From Clostridiales bacterium (GTDB lineage Bacteria > Bacillota > Clostridia > Oscillospirales > Ruminococcaceae): a stretch of DNA of 8,639 bases. Below are positions 1-4,690 of this stretch, one piece after another. The notes beneath the pieces were generated by a model. The model ran no database searches. It was not told where the DNA came from and worked only from the letters and a program-made list of their open reading frames with translations. Where the stretch lies: NCBI GenBank assembly GCA_012800685.1, contig JAAZIT010000183.1, positions 1 to 8,639 on the forward strand, written 5' to 3'. Position 1 is the stretch's first letter; the number at the start of each line of letters is the position of its first letter. The position numbers were made by a program, and so were the translations under genes.

Positions 1-544
1 ACTTTAAATGCTTTGGATTTGTGATTATTTGTGCCTTAGCTCTAGCATTTGCTCCCCAAAGCAAAAATACAATTGGACTTTCATTTGTATTTAAGATCTC
101 AATAACTTTATCCGTCAAAATCTCCCAACCCATTCCCTTGTGCGAATTAGGCTGTCCTTCTCTAACAGTGAGGACGTTGTTAAGCATTAGCACCCCTTGC
201 TTTGCCCAGCTTTCTAAAAAACCGTGGTTAGCTTGTGGGATTTCTAAATCCGACTCAATTTCTTTATAAATATTCATTAGTGATGGTGGAATTTTTACAC
301 CCTTCTGAACAGAAAAACAAAGCCCATGCGCTTGTTTGGGCTGATGATATGGATCCTGTCCAATAATAACCACCTTTATATTTTCAGGTGGAGTATATTT
401 TAGTGCATTAAAAATGTCGTTCATATGTGGGTAAACAGTAAAGTTAGCATATTCCCTTTTTAAAAACTCACGAAACTTTAAATAGTATTGCTTTTTAAAC
501 TCATCAAATAAAATACTATCCCACTGATTCCCTATATGTACCAT
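1..544 (-). CDS. ung: Uracil-DNA glycosylase (family 1), C-terminus cut by window edge
   Basis: Base-excision repair enzyme that removes uracil from DNA after cytosine deamination or dUTP misincorporation; it acts in the cytoplasm on the chromosome. The frame reads from an ATG at 544 down to the left edge, giving 181 residues of an expected 220-230. Visible are the water-activating motif GQDPYH at residues 62-67 (catalytic Asp64), the uracil-pocket region HGLCFSV (73-79), MLNNVLTVREGQPNSH (120-135) and the strand FLLWGANA (160-167). The HPSPLS DNA-intercalating loop should lie just beyond the window. The ATG has no good Shine-Dalgarno sequence and sits one base after the stop of the small upstream gene, so I infer translational coupling and co-transcription from the promoter at 744-772. 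Identity is very secure. The C-terminus is missing because of the window edge, not because of a visible mutation. Confidence 0.97.
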   Translation of the reverse strand, partial: MVHIGNQWDSILFDEFKKQYYLKFREFLKREYANFTVYPHMNDIFNALKYTPPENIKVVIIGQDPYHQPKQAHGLCFSVQKGVKIPPSLMNIYKEIESDLEIPQANHGFLESWAKQGVLMLNNVLTVREGQPNSHKGMGWEILTDKVIEILNTNESPIVFLLWGANARAKAQIITNPKHLK

Positions 545-545
545 G

Positions 546-710
546 TTATGCAAGTGCCATTATAGCAGTTGATACCACAATTCCAAGTACCAATACAGCA
601 ACTAAAGACAAAGATATAATACTAACAATTATTCTTTTCTTATTTTCTTTTTTCTTTGAAGCCGCAGTATAATCGTATGTTGGCTTTCTGCCACCTTTTT
701 TTGATGCCAT
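546..710 (-). CDS. Small single-span membrane protein upstream of ung
   Basis: A 54-residue protein of unknown function. Residues 1-26 are strongly basic and polar (MASKKGGRKPTYDY, then a Lys-rich run), followed by one hydrophobic segment at about 27-53 (IIVSIISLSLVAVLVLGIVV and onwards). The predicted topology is N-terminus in, one membrane helix. The positive cluster next to the helix fits the positive-inside rule. I chose the ATG at 710 because AAAGG lies 10 bases upstream (721-725). The in-frame GTG at 728 has no ribosome site and lies only about 9 bases after the expected transcription start. A near-perfect SigA promoter is directly upstream, which supports real expression. The stop at 546-548 is separated from the ung start by a single base. 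I recognise no family. The basic tail could contact nucleic acid, ribosomes or anionic lipid, but nothing in the sequence settles this. Confidence 0.72.
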   Translation of the reverse strand: MASKKGGRKPTYDYTAASKKKENKKRIIVSIISLSLVAVLVLGIVVSTAIMALA

Positions 711-743
711 TTTTTTCAAACCTTTCACTATATATTACTATTA

Positions 744-772
744 ATTATACTATTTACCTCGAAAAAAGTCAA
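744..772 (-). promoter_or_regulatory. SigA-type promoter for the small protein-ung unit
   Basis: On the minus strand TTGACT (772-767) is followed by a 17-base spacer and a perfect TATAAT (749-744). The expected start is near 737, giving a leader of about 27 bases before the ATG at 710 with AAAGG in between. The match in both hexamers and the ideal spacing make this one of the clearest promoters in the window. Confidence 0.85.
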
Positions 773-814
773 CTAAAAACATTTTAACATTTAGCACATA
801 TTTTTCCATAAGAG

Positions 815-843
815 TTGACAAAAATAATTTTAGTACATAAGAT
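815..843 (+). promoter_or_regulatory. Strong SigA-type promoter with no obvious gene downstream
   Basis: On the plus strand a perfect TTGACA (815-820), a 17-base spacer and TAAGAT (838-843) point away from ung. The expected start is near 850. The next 230 bases hold hairpins and a doubtful 25-codon frame but no confident protein gene. The promoter therefore probably makes a short RNA or a tiny transcript, or it is left over from a lost gene. In AT-rich DNA chance matches occur, but a perfect -35 at exactly 17 bases is unusual. Confidence 0.6.
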
Positions 844-849
844 AAAAAT

Positions 850-1058
850 TATCCCTTATAATAAATATTTCAAAGCTATAGATTAGTAGTTTAAAAACCA
901 TCTTAACAAAAATAGATATTTATACTAGTTATAATTATTTTGATATAATAATGGACAATAAAAAAATAAGACATATTGTGAAATGGAGAGTAAGTGGTAT
1001 TACAAATGAAGAGCAAGAAATGCTGTAAACCACTGATACAATGGAATTTACAGCATTT
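850..1058 (+). ncRNA. Candidate small RNA ending in a 12-bp hairpin
   Basis: Inferred transcript from the promoter at 815-843 to a hairpin whose arms are AAATGCTGTAAA (1018-1029) and TTTACAGCATTT (1047-1058), a perfect 12-bp stem followed by TG. The stem can be extended inward by CCA/TGG across a two-base bulge. The run of T after the G+C part is short (TTTT), so termination here would be inefficient and the RNA might continue to the stronger hairpin at 1085-1127. A competing stem, AGTGGT (993-998) with ACCACT (1029-1034), would disrupt the 12-bp stem. I recognise no known RNA family; it does not look like 6S RNA, tmRNA or a c-di-GMP riboswitch. Confidence 0.3.
951..1028 (+). other. Doubtful 25-codon reading frame in the orphan transcript
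   Basis: An ATG at 951 opens 25 codons (beginning MDNKKIRHIV, ending NEEQEML) and stops with TAA at 1026-1028, about 100 bases after the expected start of the promoter at 815-843. The composition looks protein-like, with charged residues and one Trp, and the frame stays open upstream to 882 without a start. There is no Shine-Dalgarno sequence before the ATG. Its stop codon lies inside the 5' arm of the hairpin at 1018-1058. It may be a leader peptide, the end of a decayed gene or chance. I recognise no homologue. Confidence 0.2.
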
Positions 1059-1084
1059 TGTCAACATTGATTGTATTATCAATA

Positions 1085-1127
1085 AATAAAGAGCCAACTG
1101 ATTTTAAGTGTCAGTTAGCTCTTTATT
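1085..1127 (-). terminator. Intrinsic terminator downstream of pflBA
   Basis: The arms AATAAAGAGCCAACTGA (1085-1101) and TCAGTTAGCTCTTTATT (1111-1127) form a 17-bp stem with a 9-base loop. Read as minus-strand RNA the single imperfect position is a U-G wobble, and the stem runs into a U-rich tail. Read as plus-strand RNA the same position is a C-A mismatch. The hairpin therefore fits best as the end of the pflB-pflA transcript, though it could also stop the orphan plus-strand transcript. Confidence 0.75.
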
Positions 1128-1138
1128 GTTGTCCTACG

Positions 1139-1251
1139 TCAAAAACGGTTTTTATATACTGAGTAATTTCTAATACAAGGGTATCGGCAGAATTAATGAT
1201 TTCGGCGGTTAAAGCGTCGATATCGTCAAAATTGGGATTAAGCTTACTTGT
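1139..1251 (-). pseudogene. Short coding remnant downstream of pflA
   Basis: A 37-codon open stretch ends in TGA (1141-1139) and is bounded upstream by TAA (1254-1252). It has no start codon or ribosome site. The translation looks like genuine protein (contains NPNFDDIDAL and, further on, EITQYIKTVF), with acidic residues alternating with hydrophobic ones, and it is visibly richer in G+C (GTCGATATCGTC-like stretches) than the AT-rich flanks. It lies in the same frame as pflA but behind three stops. I read it as the 3' end of a decayed or imported gene. I do not recognise the family, and a chance open stretch of this length cannot be excluded. Confidence 0.35.
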
Positions 1252-1290
1252 TTAAACATATAAGGTGTCTTTTTATTGACTTGTTTAAAC
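1246..1290. repeat. 12-bp direct repeat at the end of pflA
   Basis: ACTTGTTTAAAC occurs at 1246-1257 and again at 1279-1290, with 21 bases between. The second copy contains the pflA stop codon; the first abuts the coding remnant. Each copy contains the palindrome GTTTAAAC. The pair may be the scar of a small duplication or of an excised insertion; a target-site duplication is possible but unproven. Confidence 0.6.
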
Positions 1291-2001
1291 GCCTAGCTTT
1301 AGCTGTAAAATCTTTTTTAATTCATCAATTTCCTCATTAGATGTTTCAGGAATATCCTTAAATCTAAAATCAAGTCCCAAGTTTTCATACTTAGACAAAC
1401 AAAGCTTTTTAAAGGGTAAAAGCTCAACCTTTTCAATATTGCTATGCCCTCTAATTATTTCCGCTAGGCCATTAATATTTTCTTCCGTATTAGTAACACC
1501 TTTCACCACAACATGTCTAATCCAAGTTGGCTTATTTATTTGACTAAGCTTTTTAAGAAATGACAAAACCGGCTTAATTCCACAACCTATATAGTTAATA
1601 TAATCGGATTCATTAGTCATTTTAACATCAAGAAGGCAAAGGTCAGTCACATCTAAAAGCTCTTTAACATCATCATTCCAGAGGCAACCGCTTGTATCAA
1701 TACAGGTGTGAATGCCATTGTCTTTACAAAGCCTAAAAAGCTCTGATACAAATCTTGCTTGCATTAGTGGTTCACCACCCGAAACAGTAACGCCACCAGT
1801 TATTCCAAAATAAGTTTTGTATCTAAGTATTTTATCCAAAAGCTCTTTAGCAGTATATTCATCGCCCTCGTCAAAGCTCCATGTATCAGGATTGTGGCAA
1901 TAAGCACATCTTAAAGGGCAACCCTGCATAAAAACAACAAAACGTACACCAGGTCCGTCAACAGTGCCAAGTGTTTGGATAGAATTAACTTTGCCCTTCA
2001 T
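1285..2001 (-). CDS. pflA: Pyruvate formate-lyase activating enzyme (radical SAM)
   Basis: Radical S-adenosylmethionine enzyme that abstracts hydrogen from the glycyl-radical site of pyruvate formate-lyase and so switches it on under anaerobic conditions. At 238 residues it matches the family's usual length of about 240-250. The iron-sulfur motif CPLRCAYC (Cys-x3-Cys-x2-Cys) lies at about residues 28-35, after the family signature TVDGPGVRFVVFMQG. A glycine-rich GGVTVSGGEPLMQ follows and belongs to the SAM-binding part. There is only one cluster motif; the extra ferredoxin-like Cys cluster of other glycyl-radical activases is absent, as expected for PflA. The ATG at 2001 is 14 bases after the pflB stop, with an AAGTGGTG-type ribosome site in the gap, so the two genes form one operon. 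Termination is probably at 1085-1127. Confidence 0.96.
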   Translation of the reverse strand: MKGKVNSIQTLGTVDGPGVRFVVFMQGCPLRCAYCHNPDTWSFDEGDEYTAKELLDKILRYKTYFGITGGVTVSGGEPLMQARFVSELFRLCKDNGIHTCIDTSGCLWNDDVKELLDVTDLCLLDVKMTNESDYINYIGCGIKPVLSFLKKLSQINKPTWIRHVVVKGVTNTEENINGLAEIIRGHSNIEKVELLPFKKLCLSKYENLGLDFRFKDIPETSNEEIDELKKILQLKLGV

Positions 2002-2015
2002 GCCAACACCACTTT

Positions 2016-4247
2016 CTAAATTGAAGTATGGAATGTTCTTGATATAACCTCAAGCTGCTGCTCCTTTGAAAGCTTGTGAAAGTTTACAGCATAACCCGAA
2101 ACTCTAATTGTTAGGTTTGGATAAGCCTCTGGGTTTTCGTATGCTTCCATTAGCTTTTCTTTGTTTAAAACGTTAATGTTAATGTGGTGTGCCATTTGTC
2201 CAAAATAACCGTCCATAATATTAACTAGATTTTCGGCTCTGTCATCATCAGTTTTCCCAAGTGTATCTGGTGTGATTGAAAATGTGTTTGAAATTCCATC
2301 TCGACAACAGCTATATGGAAGCTTTGCAACAGAATTAAGTGAAGCTAAAGCACCATTAATTTCACGGTTGTGCATTGGATTTGCTCCTGGAGCAAATGGT
2401 TCTCCCCTCTTACGTCCGTCAGGAGTTGAACCGGTTTTCTTTCCATAAACAACGTTTGAGGTAATAGTTAATACAGAAAGTGTATGCTTAGCGTCTCTGT
2501 AAGCAGGCGTTTTACAAAGCTCTGAATAAACCTCTTCAAGAAGCTGTACAGCAATCATATCAACATTATCCTCATCATTTCCGTATGTAGGGAATTTTCC
2601 GGAAGTATTAAAGTCAACAATATAACCATCATCATTGCGTACAGGTTTAACCTGCGCATATTTAATTGCACTAAGTGAATCGGTAATAACTGAAAGCCCA
2701 GCCACGCCAAATGCCATAAGTCTCTCAACAATTGTGTCGTGAAGTGCCATCTGTGTCTTTTCATAAGCGTACTTATCATGCATATAGTGAATTGAATTCA
2801 TAGTGTTTACATAAAGCTTGCAAAGCCATTTAACATAAATATCAAGTCTAGCCTTAACGTCAAAATAGTCAAGCGTCTCATCCTTCATAGGCTCCATTTG
2901 AGGTCCTAGATGAATGTTGCTAACATTATCATATCCGCCGTTCATTGCTAAAAGCATAAGCTTTGGAAGATTAAATCTAGCACCAAAGAACTGCATTTGT
3001 TCGCCAATTTTCATAGCGGATACACAACAAGCAATACCGTAATCATCGCCATAAATCGGGCGCATTAAGTCATCATTTTCATACTGGATTGAGTCTGTGT
3101 CAACTGAAACCTTTGCACAAAACTTCTTAAAACTCTCAGGCAATTTTTCAGACCAAAGAACAGTTAGATTTGGCTCTGGTGCAGGATCTAGATTGTAAAG
3201 TGTGTTTAAAATTCTAAACGAAGTTTTTGAAACTAGAGTTTTCCCGTTTTCGCTCATTCCTCCAACACTTTCGGTAATCCACATTGGGTCTCCGCCAAAA
3301 AGCTCATTGTATTCAGGGGTTCTTAGATGTCTAATCATTCTCAGCTTAATTACAAAATCATCAATGATTTCTTGTGCTTTCATTTCATCTAAAATGCCTT
3401 TTTCAATATCCCTTTGAATATAAATATCAAAGAATGTTGAAACTCTTCCAAGTGACATTGCTGCTCCGTTTTGCTCTTTATTTGCTGCAAGGTATGCAAA
3501 ATATGTCCACTGAACTGCTTCAACTGTATTTGCTGCTGGATTTGAAATATCAATTCCATACATTCCAGCCATTTCTTTAAGCTTCTTTAAAAAATTGATT
3601 TGTTGGAAAAGCTCTTCGCTTAAACGGATATTATCAACATCCATAACTTCTTGTCCGATACTTTTCTTGTCAATATTTTTAACTTCAATTAGCTTGTCAA
3701 TTCCATAAAGTGCAACTCTTCGATAATCACCAATGATTCTTCCTCTTCCATAAGCGTCTGGAAGTCCAGTGATAATTCCACAATGACGTGCCGCTTTCAT
3801 TTCATCTGTATAAACTCTAAAAACACCATCATTATGTGTTGTTCTATATGTAAAATAATCCTCAATATCCTTTGAAAGCTCTCTTCCATAGGCTTGGCAA
3901 GCACTTCTTGCCATTCTAATTCCACCAAATGGGTTTACACCTCGTTTAAGTGATGCATCCGTTTGAAGTCCAACAATGATTTCATTGTCCTTATCCAAAT
4001 AACCAGGTGCGTAGTTACAAAGTGATGACACTGTTGATGTATCTATATCCAAAACACCATTGTTTTCTAGCTCTTGCTTTTGAAGCTTAGCTAGCTTTTC
4101 CATTAGTTTTTTTGTCCTGTCTGTTGGGCCAACTAAAAAATCAGCCTCCCCCTCGTATGATGTGTGGTTTCTTCGAATAAAATCTCTAACACATATTTGC
4201 TCCTGCCATTGTCCACCCTCGAAACCGTTCCATTGATTGTAATTCAT
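2016..4247 (-). CDS. pflB: Formate acetyltransferase (pyruvate formate-lyase)
   Basis: Glycyl-radical enzyme converting pyruvate and CoA to acetyl-CoA and formate; the central step of mixed-acid fermentation and a source of formate for one-carbon metabolism in anaerobes. The protein has 743 residues, typical of clostridial enzymes. The catalytic pair Cys407-Cys408 lies in YGIACCVSAMKIGEQ, and the radical Gly718 lies in RVSGYAVNF, 26 residues from the end. All key residues are present. The frame is open further upstream, but the start at 4247 is preferred: AAGGA lies 8 bases before it, the N-terminus MNYNQWNGFEGGQWQ aligns with known family N-termini, and the extra 23 codons would run into the terminator and riboswitch. 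Downstream pflA supplies the activase. Expression is probably set by the ZTP riboswitch in the leader. Confidence 0.98.
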   Translation of the reverse strand: MNYNQWNGFEGGQWQEQICVRDFIRRNHTSYEGEADFLVGPTDRTKKLMEKLAKLQKQELENNGVLDIDTSTVSSLCNYAPGYLDKDNEIIVGLQTDASLKRGVNPFGGIRMARSACQAYGRELSKDIEDYFTYRTTHNDGVFRVYTDEMKAARHCGIITGLPDAYGRGRIIGDYRRVALYGIDKLIEVKNIDKKSIGQEVMDVDNIRLSEELFQQINFLKKLKEMAGMYGIDISNPAANTVEAVQWTYFAYLAANKEQNGAAMSLGRVSTFFDIYIQRDIEKGILDEMKAQEIIDDFVIKLRMIRHLRTPEYNELFGGDPMWITESVGGMSENGKTLVSKTSFRILNTLYNLDPAPEPNLTVLWSEKLPESFKKFCAKVSVDTDSIQYENDDLMRPIYGDDYGIACCVSAMKIGEQMQFFGARFNLPKLMLLAMNGGYDNVSNIHLGPQMEPMKDETLDYFDVKARLDIYVKWLCKLYVNTMNSIHYMHDKYAYEKTQMALHDTIVERLMAFGVAGLSVITDSLSAIKYAQVKPVRNDDGYIVDFNTSGKFPTYGNDEDNVDMIAVQLLEEVYSELCKTPAYRDAKHTLSVLTITSNVVYGKKTGSTPDGRKRGEPFAPGANPMHNREINGALASLNSVAKLPYSCCRDGISNTFSITPDTLGKTDDDRAENLVNIMDGYFGQMAHHININVLNKEKLMEAYENPEAYPNLTIRVSGYAVNFHKLSKEQQLEVISRTFHTSI

Positions 4248-4264
4248 TCCAATCATCCTTTCTT

Positions 4265-4281
4265 GCAAAGTCCCTCTTTGC
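4265..4281 (-). other. Small hairpin just upstream of the pflB ribosome site
   Basis: In the pflB leader, after the riboswitch terminator, GCAAAG (4281-4276) and CTTTGC (4270-4265) form a 6-bp stem around the loop AGGGA. It ends about 4 bases before the AAAGGA ribosome site. It could shield the 5' side of the ribosome site or stabilise the read-through mRNA. It is short and could be chance. Confidence 0.35.
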
Positions 4282-4314
4282 TTTTTATTACTTCCTCTTA
4301 CTTCCATTATATAC

Positions 4315-4347
4315 AAAAACTGGGCAGCCCAAATTTGGACTGCCCAG
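4315..4347 (-). terminator. Riboswitch-controlled intrinsic terminator in the pflB leader
   Basis: In minus-strand RNA CUGGGCAGUCCA pairs with UGGGCUGCCCAG across an AAUU loop (4347-4320), followed at once by five U residues (4319-4315). The 12-bp stem contains one U-G wobble. On the plus strand that pair would be a C-A mismatch, so the hairpin is oriented toward pflB. It lies between promoter and gene, and its 5' arm includes the conserved UGGGCA of the riboswitch aptamer. Folding of the aptamer and of the terminator therefore exclude one another. Confidence 0.9.
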
Positions 4348-4427
4348 ACGGTCGGCTAATTATAAACATCAATGTTACACTGTGTAAACTCACATTTCCG
4401 TCAGCAACATTGCTTTTTCTTTAGTTC
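4341..4427 (-). ncRNA. ZTP riboswitch (pfl motif) controlling pflB-pflA
   Basis: Aptamer for ZTP/ZMP, the purine-pathway alarmone that builds up when 10-formyl-tetrahydrofolate is short. On the minus strand P1 pairs CAAUGUU (4412-4406) with AACAUUG (4376-4370). P2 pairs UGUG (4394-4391) with CACA (4384-4381). The 3' module reads CCGUCUGGGCA (4351-4341), matching the family's conserved CCGCCUGGGCA with one change. The expected pseudoknot is present as GACGG (4402-4398) with CCGUC (4351-4347). Compared with the usual GGCG/CGCC, a G-C pair has become A-U, a compensatory change that supports the assignment. Upstream is a strong promoter; downstream is an overlapping terminator. By the known mechanism ligand binding prevents termination, so the switch turns pflBA on. 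The limits of the aptamer and the J1/2 details are approximate. Confidence 0.88.
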
Positions 4428-4433
4428 ACTATC

Positions 4434-4462
4434 AGTATAACTCAACCTCTTCACTTTGTCAA
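4434..4462 (-). promoter_or_regulatory. SigA-type promoter of pflB-pflA
   Basis: On the minus strand a perfect TTGACA (4462-4457), a 17-base spacer and TATACT (4439-4434). The expected start near 4427 leaves about 15 bases before P1 of the riboswitch, so the whole aptamer is transcribed first. Confidence 0.85.
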
Positions 4463-4560
4463 TGAAAAAGTAAGGTACAGTTTCTTATATTTTCTTTAAT
4501 AAAGTATTTACTTGTGATTAAATATGAATTTTTTCATTTGAGTACCTAAAAAACTCTGAT

Positions 4561-4582
4561 ATTTTGTACAATATCACAAAAT
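4561..4582. repeat. Inverted repeat upstream of the EAL gene promoter
   Basis: ATTTTGT (4561-4567) and ACAAAAT (4576-4582) are perfect 7-bp arms around 8 bases, ending 12 bases before the -35 hexamer at 4595. The symmetry and position suit a dimeric regulator acting on the EAL gene, perhaps also on pflB. The spacing does not fit the 18-bp Rex consensus. No regulator is encoded in the window, and in AT-rich DNA such arms may be chance. Confidence 0.3.
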
Positions 4583-4594
4583 TTTTTCAAAGTC

Positions 4595-4623
4595 TTGAAT
4601 TTATTCTATTGTTAGTGTATAAT
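4595..4623 (+). promoter_or_regulatory. SigA-type promoter of the GGDEF-EAL gene
   Basis: TTGAAT (4595-4600), a 17-base spacer and a perfect TATAAT (4618-4623). The expected start near 4630 gives an AT-rich leader of about 60 bases without a recognisable riboswitch; in particular no c-di-GMP aptamer signature is visible. Confidence 0.8.
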
Positions 4624-4690
4624 TGTACTAAGTTATTAAGTTATAAGAATATCAATATTAATAAGATTTTATAAAAGTGAGGTGTTTAAA

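Noticed and set aside
21..269. 82-codon plus-strand frame inside ung
   Set aside because: It is antisense to the clearly conserved ung coding sequence and has no ribosome site or recognisable domain.
903..1097. 64-codon minus-strand frame in the intergenic region
   Set aside because: It starts inside the pfl terminator hairpin, has no ribosome site, and is rich in Cys, Tyr, Ile and His as expected of translated AT-rich noncoding DNA.
1246..1290. Insertion-sequence target-site duplication
   Set aside because: The 12-bp repeats are separated by only 21 bases with no terminal inverted repeats or transposase, so a mobile element is not supported.
2555..2779. 74-codon minus-strand frame inside pflB
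   Set aside because: It is an out-of-frame shadow of the conserved pflB sequence; the plus-strand frames at 3202-3580 and the minus-strand frame at 5266-5565 are rejected for the same reason.
4248..4316. N-terminal extension of pflB to an ATG at 4316
   Set aside because: The added 23 residues are not family-like, the codons begin in the U-tract side of the riboswitch terminator, and the ATG at 4247 has a well-placed AAGGA.
4164..4424. 86-codon plus-strand frame over the pflB leader
   Set aside because: It is antisense to the pflB start, riboswitch and terminator and lacks a ribosome site.
4501..4582. Rex (NADH-responsive repressor) operator near pflB
   Set aside because: TTGTGA and ACAA elements are present, but no pair has the TTGTGAA-N4-TTCACAA spacing, so only an unassigned inverted repeat is reported.
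4624..4690. c-di-GMP riboswitch in the leader of the EAL gene
   Set aside because: The leader is only about 60 AT-rich bases and shows none of the conserved GEMM aptamer elements.
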